From NCBI RefSeq assembly GCF_001405015.1, contig NZ_CYZX01000004.1, positions 124,001 through 188,000 of the forward strand: 64,000 nt of DNA, written 5' to 3'. The stretch is from Clostridium disporicum (GTDB lineage: Bacteria; Bacillota; Clostridia; Clostridiales; Clostridiaceae). Position 1 is the stretch's first letter. Each line of letters begins with the position of its first letter. The notes below the pieces were generated by a model. It was not told where the DNA came from, ran no database searches, and worked only from the letters and a program-made list of their open reading frames with translations. Below, one piece after another: positions 42,910-52,742 of the stretch. The position numbers and the translations under genes were made by a program.

Positions 42910-45336
42910 ATGAATAAGAAATATAAAATAGGCGAAATGACTTGCTCTGCATGCTCTAATAGAGTAGAAAGGGGAGTTAAAAAGATGGATGGTATAATAG
43001 ATGCAAATGTTAATTTAACAACGGAAACTTTAACGGTTAATTTTGATGAAAATAAATTAAGTGAACAAGATATAGAAAAGAAGGTTAATGATCTAGGGTA
43101 TACAGTAATTAAAAATACTAAGGTTCATACCTATAAAGTTGAAGGAATGACATGCTCTGCATGTTCAAATAGAGTGGAAAGAGTTACTAAAAAGATGGAT
43201 GGGGTAATTGACTCAGTAGTTAATTTAACAACTGAAAAATTAACAATTACTGTTGATGAAGATTTAGTTACCTATGGTGATATAAAGCGAACAGTAGAAA
43301 AGGCTGGATATAAACTTATAAGAGAAGAAGAAATAAAAGATGATAAGAAAAAGAAAACTGATAAAGAGAAACTTTTTATAAGATTTATAGCATCAACTGT
43401 ATTTACTCTACCATTACTTATAATAACTATGGGGCATATGGTAGGAATGCCACTACCTCATATTATTGATCCTATGATGAATCCGATGAATTTTGCATTG
43501 GTACAGCTTGTTTTAACAGTTCCAGTTATGATAATAGGATATAGATTTTATTATGTAGGGACAAAGAATTTAATTAAATTATCTCCTAATATGGATTCTT
43601 TAATTACAGTAGGTACTATAGCCGCTTTTATATATAGTTTATTTGGTACTTATAAGATATATACTGGAGATAGTTCATATGCTATGCATTTATATTATGA
43701 AGCTGCTGTTACTATTCTTACATTAATAACTTTAGGTAAATATTTAGAAGCTGTTTCAAAAGGTAAAACTTCAGAAGCTATTAAAAAGCTTATGGGACTA
43801 GTTCCAAAGACAGCAACTATAATTAGAGATGATAAGGAATTAGTTATTCCGATAGATGAAGTTATTGTTGGAGATACTGTATTAGTTAAACCAGGAGAAA
43901 AGCTACCAGTAGATGGAGAAGTAATAGAAGGTAGTACGGCTGTTGATGAATCTATGCTTACAGGGGAAAGTATACCTGTAGAAAAAACTATTGGAAGTAA
44001 AGTAGTTGGAGCAAGTATTAATAAAACAGGTTTTATTAAATATAAAGCAACAAAGGTTGGAAAAGATACAGCTTTAGCACAAATAATCAAGCTTGTAGAA
44101 GATGCCCAAGGTTCAAAAGCGCCAATTGCTAAAATGGCTGACGTAATATCTTCATACTTCGTTCCTATAGTAATAGGACTTGCAATATTTGCAGCTATAG
44201 GGTGGCTTATAGCAGGAGAAACTCCTGTATTTGCTTTAACAATATTTATTTCAGTTCTCGTAATAGCTTGTCCATGCGCTTTAGGACTAGCAACTCCAAC
44301 TGCTATTATGGTTGGTACAGGTAAGGGAGCTGAAAATGGAGTTCTTATTAAAGGTGGAGAAGCTTTAGAAATCACTCATAAGGTAGACACTATAGTATTT
44401 GATAAGACAGGTACTATTACAGAAGGAAAACCAAAGGTTACTGATATCATAACAACTAATTATTCTAAAGATGAGCTTTTAGTTATTGCAGCTAGTGCAG
44501 AGAAGGGTTCAGAGCATCCTCTTGGAGAAGCGATAGTAAGAGAAGCTGAAGAAAAGAATCTAGAATTTAAGGGTATTGAAAACTTTAGCGCTATTCCTGG
44601 ACATGGAATAAAGGTTGATATAGAAGGTAAAACTATATTGCTTGGTAATTTAAAATTAATGAATGAAAATTCTATAGAAGTCGGAACACTAGGAACAGAG
44701 TCAGATAAATTAGCTCAAGAAGGTAAAACACCTATGTATATAGCTATAGATAATAAGTTAGAGGGAATTGTTGCTGTTGCAGATACAGTAAAATCAAGTA
44801 GTAAAGAAGCAATAGAAAATCTTCATAATATGGGGATTAAGGTTGCAATGATTACAGGGGATAACAAAAAGACTGCTGATGCTATAGCTAAACAAGTTGG
44901 AATTGATATAGTATTATCAGAAGTTTTACCAGAAGATAAAGCTAATGAGGTTAAGAAACTTCAAGGAGAAAACAGAAAAGTTGCTATGGTTGGGGATGGT
45001 ATTAATGATGCTCCAGCACTTGCTCAAGCTGATATAGGGATAGCAATCGGTACTGGAACTGATGTAGCTATAGAGTCAGCAGATATAGTTTTAATGAAGG
45101 GTGACTTAAGAGATGTTTCAACAGCTATTAAGTTAAGTAAAGCTACTATAAGAAATATAAAACAAAATTTATTCTGGGCATTTGGATATAATGTATTAGG
45201 CATTCCAGTAGCTATGGGAGTACTTCATATATTCGGAGGACCATTATTAAATCCAATGATAGCAGCTGCTGCTATGAGTTTAAGTTCAGTATCTGTGCTT
45301 ACAAATGCTTTAAGACTAAAAAGATTTAAAGCTTAA
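42910..45336 (+). CDS. copA: Copper-exporting P1B-type ATPase
   Basis: 808 residues. Two N-terminal heavy-metal domains (Cys12/Cys15 and Cys82/Cys85 in MTCSACSNR), eight expected membrane helices, actuator TGES, ion-binding Cys454-Pro-Cys456, phosphorylated Asp498 (DKTGT), nucleotide-binding SEHPLG, and GDGINDAPAL. The C-terminal membrane region has the Tyr-Asn and Met-Ser-Ser pattern of Cu(I) pumps. Exports Cu(I). RBS AAGAGGTG. Confidence 0.96.
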   Translation: MNKKYKIGEMTCSACSNRVERGVKKMDGIIDANVNLTTETLTVNFDENKLSEQDIEKKVNDLGYTVIKNTKVHTYKVEGMTCSACSNRVERVTKKMDGVIDSVVNLTTEKLTITVDEDLVTYGDIKRTVEKAGYKLIREEEIKDDKKKKTDKEKLFIRFIASTVFTLPLLIITMGHMVGMPLPHIIDPMMNPMNFALVQLVLTVPVMIIGYRFYYVGTKNLIKLSPNMDSLITVGTIAAFIYSLFGTYKIYTGDSSYAMHLYYEAAVTILTLITLGKYLEAVSKGKTSEAIKKLMGLVPKTATIIRDDKELVIPIDEVIVGDTVLVKPGEKLPVDGEVIEGSTAVDESMLTGESIPVEKTIGSKVVGASINKTGFIKYKATKVGKDTALAQIIKLVEDAQGSKAPIAKMADVISSYFVPIVIGLAIFAAIGWLIAGETPVFALTIFISVLVIACPCALGLATPTAIMVGTGKGAENGVLIKGGEALEITHKVDTIVFDKTGTITEGKPKVTDIITTNYSKDELLVIAASAEKGSEHPLGEAIVREAEEKNLEFKGIENFSAIPGHGIKVDIEGKTILLGNLKLMNENSIEVGTLGTESDKLAQEGKTPMYIAIDNKLEGIVAVADTVKSSSKEAIENLHNMGIKVAMITGDNKKTADAIAKQVGIDIVLSEVLPEDKANEVKKLQGENRKVAMVGDGINDAPALAQADIGIAIGTGTDVAIESADIVLMKGDLRDVSTAIKLSKATIRNIKQNLFWAFGYNVLGIPVAMGVLHIFGGPLLNPMIAAAAMSLSSVSVLTNALRLKRFKA

Positions 45337-45361
45337 AAATATATTAAGGAGAGTAGATTTT

Positions 45362-45571
45362 ATGTTAAAGAAAATATTAATTGAAGGAATGAGCTGTAAT
45401 AAATGTGTTGCACATGTAAAGGAGGCTTTAGAAGAACTTAAAGATGCAAAATCAATAGAGGTAAATCTACAAGAGAAGTATGCTAAAGTAGATACAACTT
45501 CAGATGATGAAGAAATTAAAGAAAAAATAGATGATGCAGGATATGACGTAATATCAATAGATAATCTATAA
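45362..45571 (+). CDS. copZ: Copper chaperone CopZ
   Basis: 69 residues, single HMA domain with MSCNKC (Cys12, Cys15). Delivers Cu(I) to CopA and CsoR. Starts 25 bp after copA with AAGGAGAG upstream; a terminator ends the csoR-copA-copZ operon. Confidence 0.94.
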   Translation: MLKKILIEGMSCNKCVAHVKEALEELKDAKSIEVNLQEKYAKVDTTSDDEEIKEKIDDAGYDVISIDNL

Positions 45572-45590
45572 TTTTAGAGAAAAATAAGTG

Positions 45591-45631
45591 AAAAAAGAGA
45601 GTTAGTGCTTTTGCAATAATTCTCTTTTTTT
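45591..45631 (+). terminator. Terminator of the copper operon
   Basis: AAAAGAGA-GTTA / TAAT-TCTCTTTT with a T-run. Confidence 0.88.
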
Positions 45632-45705
45632 GTTTATAATAGTTTCATTACTAATTTGTAAAAAATGCTAGAAATATAAAAAATTTATATTAATGTGGGT
45701 GAAAT

Positions 45706-46695
45706 ATGATTAATAATTTAGAGAGAGGGTATTTCTATAATTTTGGAAGAGATTTAGAAAATATAAATAGAGTAGAAGAAAGATTAAATAGAATCAAAAA
45801 AATGGGGTATTTTAAAGGGGAAAATGACTTAGATATTTACTATGAAACTTATATAGTTGAAAGAGAAAAAGGAAGAATAGTAATAAGTCATGGATTTTGT
45901 GAATGCTTAGAAAAATATAAAGAAATAATTTATTATTTTATAGAAGAAGGATATTCAGTATTTGGTATTGAGCATCGTGGACATGGAAGGTCAGGACACT
46001 TAAGTAAAAAATATAAAAGTCAAGTAAATGTAGAAAAGTTCGATTATTACATTGAAGATTTAAAACGTTTTTTAGATCAAATTGTTAAAGAAAAGGGAAA
46101 AGATTTATATCTTTATGCACATTCTATGGGAGGGGCTATAGGTACATTATTTCTAGAAACATATCCTGGTTACTTTAAAAAAGCTGTACTTAATGCTCCT
46201 ATGATGCAAATAAATACAGGAAAATATTCGAATTTTATAGCAGAATTGTTAGCCAAGTTCTATATTGCCATAGGAAAAGGTGATAATTATATATTTGGAC
46301 ATAAAGATTTTGATGGTATAGATGACTTAGAAGGGTCAGGAACTTCTGATAAATACAGATATATGCATCATTTATCGTATTTAAAAGAAAATAAAGAGTG
46401 TCAAAGAGGTGGTGGATCTTTTAGATGGGTAAATGAAGGGCTAAAAGCAACTAGGAAGCTACTAAAAGAGGAGAATATTAAGAAAATAGATATTCCAATA
46501 TTACTTTTTCAAGCTGGAAATGATACTTTTGTAGTAAATGAGGCTCATAATGAATTTAAAGCAATAGCTAAGGATTGTGCAATAGTTTATATAAATGAAG
46601 GTAAACATGAATTATATTTTGAAAGAGATTCTATACTACATTCCTATTTAGATAGAATATTTAATTTTTATGAGCAAGGAAATGTGTATTCTTAA
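45706..46695 (+). CDS. Alpha/beta hydrolase, monoacylglycerol lipase-like
   Basis: 329 residues, no signal peptide. Nucleophile Ser140 in AHSMGG, oxyanion HGFCE, HRGHGRSGH as in MGL/lysophospholipase-type hydrolases, acidic residue in QAGNDTFV, and catalytic His in GKHELYFE. Probably hydrolyses a lipid ester in the cytosol; the substrate is not determined. Weak site GGGTGA upstream. Monocistronic. Confidence 0.87.
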   Translation: MINNLERGYFYNFGRDLENINRVEERLNRIKKMGYFKGENDLDIYYETYIVEREKGRIVISHGFCECLEKYKEIIYYFIEEGYSVFGIEHRGHGRSGHLSKKYKSQVNVEKFDYYIEDLKRFLDQIVKEKGKDLYLYAHSMGGAIGTLFLETYPGYFKKAVLNAPMMQINTGKYSNFIAELLAKFYIAIGKGDNYIFGHKDFDGIDDLEGSGTSDKYRYMHHLSYLKENKECQRGGGSFRWVNEGLKATRKLLKEENIKKIDIPILLFQAGNDTFVVNEAHNEFKAIAKDCAIVYINEGKHELYFERDSILHSYLDRIFNFYEQGNVYS

Positions 46696-46740
46696 GATAA
46701 AAATCAAAAATTTTATATATAATTGTCTAACATAAAATTA

Positions 46741-46767
46741 AGAGCTATATATTAAAGCTCTTTTTTT
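46741..46767 (+). terminator. Terminator of the hydrolase gene
   Basis: AGAGCT/AGCTCT stem with nine-base loop and seven Ts. Confidence 0.85.
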
Positions 46768-46857
46768 ATATAGAAAAATTCTATTTGTATAAAAGAGAAG
46801 GGGAGAGTTAAAATTATATATAATAGATTTAATATACAAATATAGAGGTGAATAATA

Positions 46858-47181
46858 GTGATTAATATAGAAAATCCAAAAGAAGTAGAAGAAGTAATTG
46901 AAAATAATAAAATGAGTATTATTTATTTTACTGGTAGTGCATGTGGAGCATGTGAAGTCATAAAGGAAAAGCTTGAGAGTATATTAAATGAATTTCCTAA
47001 AATAGAGTGTAGAGAGGTTAATGGCGAAAAGCATATTGATTTAGCAGCTAAGTATGGTATATTTTCTTTACCTATAATGCTACTTTTTATAGAAGGAAAG
47101 GAATTTTTAAGAGTAGGAAGAAATGTTAATTTATTAGAACTAAAAAATAATTTTGAAAGATATTATAATATGATATATTAA
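46858..47181 (+). CDS. Thioredoxin-like protein with CGAC active site
   Basis: 107 residues, thioredoxin fold: active site Cys29-Gly-Ala-Cys32 in YFTGSACGACEVIK and cis-Pro in FSLPIML. The CGAC dipeptide differs from CGPC of classical thioredoxins, implying a different redox potential. GTG start behind AGAGGTG. Substrate unknown. Confidence 0.88.
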   Translation: MINIENPKEVEEVIENNKMSIIYFTGSACGACEVIKEKLESILNEFPKIECREVNGEKHIDLAAKYGIFSLPIMLLFIEGKEFLRVGRNVNLLELKNNFERYYNMIY

Positions 47182-47230
47182 TATTAAGAATAATTGGAGT
47201 AAAATTATAATATTTACTTAAATGGATTAT

Positions 47231-47250
47231 TTGTACAAAAAATGGTACAA
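47231..47250. promoter_or_regulatory. Palindrome upstream of glgB
   Basis: TTGTAC-N8-GTACAA inverted repeat, with TATAAT at 47259-47264. Possible operator of the glycogen genes; no matching repeat was clear elsewhere. Confidence 0.35.
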
Positions 47251-47310
47251 TTAATATATATAATTATACAAAAAGATAATAAAGAAAGGTTAACATAGGG
47301 AGAGAAGAGT

Positions 47311-49347
47311 ATGGTTAGTAAAATTGAAAAAAGCACGAAAAAAAGTAGTAAAGCTATTATTAGCGAAGAAATATTGCCAAAAGAAATTATAGAATGTAAA
47401 AGTGAGAAGATTTTTGGCACCGATTCCAGAAAAATAATGGAGAAAATTCAAACAGAAGAAGAAAAAGAGATTTTTGAGTTGGATGAGCATTTATTTCACG
47501 AAGGAACTCATACAAGTTGTTATGAGTTTATGGGAGCACACTTTGTAAAATATAAAGGAAAAAATGGAGTTAGATTTACAACTTGGGCACCAAGAGCTAG
47601 TAAAATAACTGTAGTTGGTGATTTTTCAAATTGGGAAATTAGAAAAGAAAATGAAATGAAAAGATATAATCAGCTTGGATTATGGACAACCTTTATAACA
47701 GGATTAAAGCCAGGCGAAAGATATAAGTTAGCAGTTACAAATTATGATGGTAGTAATACAGTTCTAAAATCAGACCCATATGCTTTTAAGTCTGAATTAA
47801 GGCCAAATACAGCATCTATATTAGTAAAGGAAAATAAATTTAGATGGTCAGATAAAAGATGGTTAAATAAAAGAGAGAAAAGTGATATTCAAAGTAGTCC
47901 TATGAATATTTATGAATTACATTTAGGTTCATGGAGAAGAAAAGATGGAGAGTTCATGACTTATAGGGAAATAAGTGAAGTATTACCAGAATATATACAA
48001 GAAATGGGATATACTCATGTTGAGATTATGCCATTACATGAACATCCATTAGATAAATCTTGGGGATATCAAGCAACAGGATATTATTCACCAACATCAA
48101 GACATGGAGATTCTACAGAACTTAAGGAATTAATAAATAAATTGCATAAAAATGATATCGGAGTGATTTTAGATTGGGTTCCAGGACATTATTGTAAAGA
48201 TTCACATGGATTGAGCTATTTTGATGGAACTGCAACTTATGAGTATCAAGATTATTGGAAGGCAAATAATGAAGGCTGGGGAGCTTGGAATTTTGATTTA
48301 GGCAGATATGAAGTAAAAAGCTTTTTAATATCAAATGCTATGTATTGGATAAAAGAGTTCCACGTTGATGGATTAAGAGTTGATGCTGTATCAAATATGC
48401 TTTATCTTAGCTATGGACGTAATGATGGTGAATGGATTCCTAATATTTATGGAGGTAATGGAAATTTAGAAGCCATTAGTTTTTTAAAGGAATTTAATGA
48501 AGTTGTTCATAAAAACTTTCCAGGGATAGTAACTGTGGCAGAAGAATCATCTACATGGCCTAAGATAACACATCCTGTAAGTGAAGGGGGAATAGGTTTC
48601 GATTTTAAATGGAATATGGGATGGATGAATGATACATTGAGCTATGTGGAGCTTGACTCTATATATAGAAAATATCATCATAATAAGATGAATTTTTCAA
48701 TGATGTATCAGTACTCAGAAAATTTCATTTTACCTATATCTCATGATGAAGTTGTACATGGTAAAAAATCATTAGTAAATAAGATGTTTGGAGATAATTG
48801 GTGCAAGTATGCTGGATTAAGATTGTATGCAGCTTTTATGATGGCTCACCCAGGTAAAAAACTATTATTTATGGGAAGTGAATTTGGGCAATTCATAGAG
48901 TGGAGAGAGTATGAACAGTTACAATGGCAGATAATTGACCAATATGAAATCCACAAGCAAGTTCATAATTATTTTAAGGTATTAAATAGATTTTATAAAG
49001 AAAATCCATCGTTATGGGAGCTTGATAATAAAGAGGAAGGCTTTCAATGGATAGATGCAGATAATAGTGAAAAGAGTATATTATCATTTATAAGAAAAGG
49101 TAAAAATGAAGATGATATGTTAATCTTTGTTTTAAATTTTACACCTGTAACATATTATGATTTTGAGGTAGAAGTTCCTAAGGAAGGAGAATATGTAGAA
49201 GTATTAAATAGTGACAGCATAGAATTTGGAGGAAGTGGACAGACTTTAGAAAGGTCTGTATTTACTAGTGATGATAATGGTGATCCATTTAAAATTAAAA
49301 TTAAAGTACCTCCATTAGCAGTAACAGTATTAAGACCAAAGATTTAG
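47311..49347 (+). CDS. glgB: 1,4-alpha-glucan branching enzyme
   Basis: 678 residues: an unusual basic/acidic N-terminal 60 residues, CBM48 (about 75-170), and a GH13_9 catalytic barrel with nucleophile Asp358 (DGLRVDAV), acid/base Glu411 (VAEESS) and Asp479 (SHDEVVHGKKS), then a C-terminal beta domain. Introduces alpha-1,6 branches into glycogen. RBS AGGGAGAGAAGAG. The pullulanase gene follows by 39 bp, so branching and debranching are probably cotranscribed. Confidence 0.95.
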   Translation: MVSKIEKSTKKSSKAIISEEILPKEIIECKSEKIFGTDSRKIMEKIQTEEEKEIFELDEHLFHEGTHTSCYEFMGAHFVKYKGKNGVRFTTWAPRASKITVVGDFSNWEIRKENEMKRYNQLGLWTTFITGLKPGERYKLAVTNYDGSNTVLKSDPYAFKSELRPNTASILVKENKFRWSDKRWLNKREKSDIQSSPMNIYELHLGSWRRKDGEFMTYREISEVLPEYIQEMGYTHVEIMPLHEHPLDKSWGYQATGYYSPTSRHGDSTELKELINKLHKNDIGVILDWVPGHYCKDSHGLSYFDGTATYEYQDYWKANNEGWGAWNFDLGRYEVKSFLISNAMYWIKEFHVDGLRVDAVSNMLYLSYGRNDGEWIPNIYGGNGNLEAISFLKEFNEVVHKNFPGIVTVAEESSTWPKITHPVSEGGIGFDFKWNMGWMNDTLSYVELDSIYRKYHHNKMNFSMMYQYSENFILPISHDEVVHGKKSLVNKMFGDNWCKYAGLRLYAAFMMAHPGKKLLFMGSEFGQFIEWREYEQLQWQIIDQYEIHKQVHNYFKVLNRFYKENPSLWELDNKEEGFQWIDADNSEKSILSFIRKGKNEDDMLIFVLNFTPVTYYDFEVEVPKEGEYVEVLNSDSIEFGGSGQTLERSVFTSDDNGDPFKIKIKVPPLAVTVLRPKI

Positions 49348-49386
49348 AAATTGTATGTATGAAAATTACAATAAGGTGGTGTTTGA

Positions 49387-52300
49387 GTGGAAATACTGAA
49401 TTATGTTGAAAAATTTGAGGTTGATGGAAATAAACACGGTAGATACGGGATAAAGTTAAGCCCTATGTCAAATACTATAAGATTTACAGCAAAATATGAT
49501 AATGCTATATGTGCTTACATTGTAGGTGATTTTAATAATTGGGAAAAATTGGAAGAGTTTAAACTGAATTGGCAGCTTGATATTGAAGATGGCACCCTAA
49601 AGATGATAAAGGATGTAAAATTTGAAAATGGTTTAGAAGAAGGTCAGTATAGATATAAATATATATTAGTTGATAGAGAAGGCGATGAAATATGGGTTGA
49701 TAATCCCTATGGTGGAAAAAATGGGTTTAAGTTTACTTGGGATAGAGTTGAGAATTTTTTAGAAATATTATCGTCAAATAAGTTTGTAACTTATAAAGCT
49801 CCAGTAGAGCTAGTAGGAAGAGTAGTTGAGTTGTATGACAAAGTATCTTTTCCAGATATTAATTGGTATTTAAAAGAAGAGATAGAAGGGGTGAAGTTAG
49901 AAAATTCATACTTATATGTTTCAGAAGATGTAGAAGAAGGAACAGAAATAGTTGTAATTGCACAAACTTCTGATAATAAATATAAGAATGAAAAAAAAAT
50001 TATTGTTTCTAAGAGTTTACCTGACCAAACATTGGTACATTTTCTTACTGATGATAATAAATATATTGGAGAGAGCTATTTATGGAATTGTTGGGCATTT
50101 CAAGATGGATGTGATTCAAAGGAAATAGACTTTAATATAGAGACAGATTTTGGAGATTCTGCATATATGCCGTATCATAATTTCATAATAAGGAAAAAAC
50201 AATGGGGTCCTAACTGGGTAAACCAGTGGGCAGAACAAAGTCCAACCTTTAATACCGGCAATAAAGAGAATAACCTATATATTTTATACGGAATACCAAG
50301 CCCATATAATTCGTTAAAGGAGGCTGTTATGGCCTGTGGAACTAAAATAAAATTTGCGGTTATTGATAACGATAGGAAGATAAAAGCGTACTTAACAAGA
50401 GAACCTCTACTAGGTGTTGACTTTCACCTTTATATAAATGGAGAAAAAATAGAGGGAGTATCAACTATAATAAGAGGAAGAGAAGTAATTTTAACTAATA
50501 TACCGAAGAATATAAATGCTAATGACTTAGTAGTTGTAAGTCCTTCAAATATGTATAATCCATGTAAGGTTACGATGAGAAGTTATTTAGATAAGTATTA
50601 TTACTCGAAAGAAATTGGAGTTTCATTTTTGACGGAAGATATAGTTTTAAGACTTTGGGCACCTACAGCATATAAAGTAGAAATAGCTTTATACAATAAT
50701 TATGATGATTTAAATCAGAATTATTGTACTGTAGAGGAAATGGCATATGATCAAAAAACAGGAACACATTATGCCGCTATAGATAGAGAAAAAAACCAAG
50801 GTAAATATTATTTATATAAGCTATATTTTAGAGATATAAATAATGATGGTGAGATTATAGATAAAATAAATTATGCTGTTGATCCGTATGCATTTGCAGT
50901 AGGTGTTAATGGAGATAAGGGAGTTTTAATAGATATTAATAGCAATGATTGTAAGCCATTAGGATGGAAGGAAGATAAGAGTCCTTATATCGATAAAAAG
51001 ATTGATTCAATAATATATGAAGCTCACGTAAGAGATTTTACAATAGATAAGACTTCTGGAGTAAGTGATGATTTAAGAGGAACTTACTTAGGATTGGTAG
51101 AAGAGGGAACTTCTTATATAGATGAAGTTAGTAATAAGAAGGTAAGTACAGGAATAGATCATTTAAAGGAATTAGGAATTACTCATATTCATTTGCTTCC
51201 GACTTATGATTTTGGTTCTGTAGACGAGAGATTCAAAGATATTGAAGGCAATAGAAATTGGGGATATGATCCTAAAAATTATAATGTCCCAGAAGGAAGT
51301 TACAGTACAGATCCATACAATCCAATTACGAGAATTTTAGAATTTAGACAGATGGTTCAAGGATTTCACAAAAATGGTATACGAGTAGTTTTAGATATGG
51401 TTTATAACCATATGATGAGTACAGAAAATATGGATAAAATAGTACCTGGATATTATTTTAGAACAGATTATTTGGGAAGATACTCAAATGGTTCAGGATG
51501 TGGAAATGAATTATGTACAGAGAGACCTATGGTTAGAAAATTTATTTTAGACTCTTGTAGTCATTGGATAAAAGATTACCATGTTGATGGGTTAAGATTT
51601 GATTTAATGGAATTAATGGATATAAAGACTACTAAGGAGATTGTAAGGAAAACTTCAAGAATAGATAAGAACTTTTTAATATACGGAGAACCTTGGAAAG
51701 GTGGGGATTCTCCTGTTAAGAATGGAACTTATAAAGGTTCTCAGAAGAAAGAAAATTTCTCAGTATTTAATGATACATTTAGAGATGCTATAAGAGGAGA
51801 TAATTCTCCTTCGAGAGGATTTATAAATGGAGATCAGCATAATGCAATAAAAGCATGGAATATAGTTGAAGGGTTAAAAGGTTCTATATATACAATAACT
51901 TATAATCCAGATGAAAGTATAAACTATATGGATGCGCATGATAATTACACTTTATGGGATCAAATTGAAAAAACTCAAAATTATAATACTCAATATGGAC
52001 AATATAGAGATAATATTGGAGACAATATATTAGACAATTATAATGTTAGACAGTATTTATTAGGAGCTTCAATATTATTCACTGCTCAAGGAATACCATT
52101 TTTTCAAGGAGGATCAGAATTTCTTAGAACTAAGCAAGGAGACCATAATAGTTATAAGAGTGGAGACATTATTAATAGTATTAAATGGAGTGATAAAGTT
52201 AAATACAACGAAGTTTTTGAATATTATAAAGGGTTAATTAAAATAAGAAAACAATATGATTTATTCAAAATAACATCACCAGAAGACGTTAAGAAAAATC

Positions 52301-52587
52301 TAAGTATAAAGTTTGCTCATAATGATGATAAGTCTGGAGTCATAATTTCTTCAATTTCTAGTGAAGATAACAGTGAAGAATTTATTATTATTTATAATGG
52401 AACTAGTATTGATAATTATGATGTAAATAGTGAGATATCTTTAGATGTTGATAAAGAGTGGAGTATAATAGCTAATGGTAAATTAGCTGGAGTAGAAGTT
52501 ATTAAGAAGATAGTTGATTCTAATATACCTTTAATAAAATCATACTCAGCTGTTATATTACGTGGAATTGCATTATTAGAAAAATAA
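49387..52587 (+). CDS. pulA: Type I pullulanase, cytosolic multi-domain
   Basis: 1066 residues, GTG start after AAGGTGGTG. Order: N-terminal CBM48-like module (about 28-120, YIVGDFNNW), an Ig-like spacer (about 135-210), a CBM41-like module (about 214-310, LVHFLTDDN.. YLWNCWAF), another E-set/CBM48 (about 410-510), GH13 barrel with type I motif NWGYDP (624-629), nucleophile Asp739 (DGLRFDL), Glu768 (YGEPW), Asp852 (DAHDN), and a C-terminal beta domain. No signal peptide or anchor, so it acts on internal glycogen alpha-1,6 bonds. Confidence 0.94.
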   Translation: MEILNYVEKFEVDGNKHGRYGIKLSPMSNTIRFTAKYDNAICAYIVGDFNNWEKLEEFKLNWQLDIEDGTLKMIKDVKFENGLEEGQYRYKYILVDREGDEIWVDNPYGGKNGFKFTWDRVENFLEILSSNKFVTYKAPVELVGRVVELYDKVSFPDINWYLKEEIEGVKLENSYLYVSEDVEEGTEIVVIAQTSDNKYKNEKKIIVSKSLPDQTLVHFLTDDNKYIGESYLWNCWAFQDGCDSKEIDFNIETDFGDSAYMPYHNFIIRKKQWGPNWVNQWAEQSPTFNTGNKENNLYILYGIPSPYNSLKEAVMACGTKIKFAVIDNDRKIKAYLTREPLLGVDFHLYINGEKIEGVSTIIRGREVILTNIPKNINANDLVVVSPSNMYNPCKVTMRSYLDKYYYSKEIGVSFLTEDIVLRLWAPTAYKVEIALYNNYDDLNQNYCTVEEMAYDQKTGTHYAAIDREKNQGKYYLYKLYFRDINNDGEIIDKINYAVDPYAFAVGVNGDKGVLIDINSNDCKPLGWKEDKSPYIDKKIDSIIYEAHVRDFTIDKTSGVSDDLRGTYLGLVEEGTSYIDEVSNKKVSTGIDHLKELGITHIHLLPTYDFGSVDERFKDIEGNRNWGYDPKNYNVPEGSYSTDPYNPITRILEFRQMVQGFHKNGIRVVLDMVYNHMMSTENMDKIVPGYYFRTDYLGRYSNGSGCGNELCTERPMVRKFILDSCSHWIKDYHVDGLRFDLMELMDIKTTKEIVRKTSRIDKNFLIYGEPWKGGDSPVKNGTYKGSQKKENFSVFNDTFRDAIRGDNSPSRGFINGDQHNAIKAWNIVEGLKGSIYTITYNPDESINYMDAHDNYTLWDQIEKTQNYNTQYGQYRDNIGDNILDNYNVRQYLLGASILFTAQGIPFFQGGSEFLRTKQGDHNSYKSGDIINSIKWSDKVKYNEVFEYYKGLIKIRKQYDLFKITSPEDVKKNLSIKFAHNDDKSGVIISSISSEDNSEEFIIIYNGTSIDNYDVNSEISLDVDKEWSIIANGKLAGVEVIKKIVDSNIPLIKSYSAVILRGIALLEK

Positions 52588-52600
52588 TATCAAATAAAAG

Positions 52601-52644
52601 ATATGCCTGTGGCAAAGTGCTGAATGTCATAGGCATATTTTTTT
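52601..52644 (+). terminator. Terminator of glgB-pulA
   Basis: ATATGCCT/AGGCATAT stem with inner imperfect pairs and a T-run. Confidence 0.9.
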
Positions 52645-52742
52645 AGTGAGTAAATTATTCAGAATAAAATTAGTATTTCAACAGATGTAAAATTAAGGTA
52701 AAATATTAATTGGAAATGAAGAGTGATGAAAGAGGTGAATTT

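Noticed and set aside
43695..44375. 226-codon antisense frame inside copA
   Set aside because: Opposite strand of a fully conserved P-type ATPase core; no start signal.
47231..47250. Shared operator between glgB and glgP
   Set aside because: The glgP leader has only a loosely similar TGTACAAAAAA stretch without the inverted partner.
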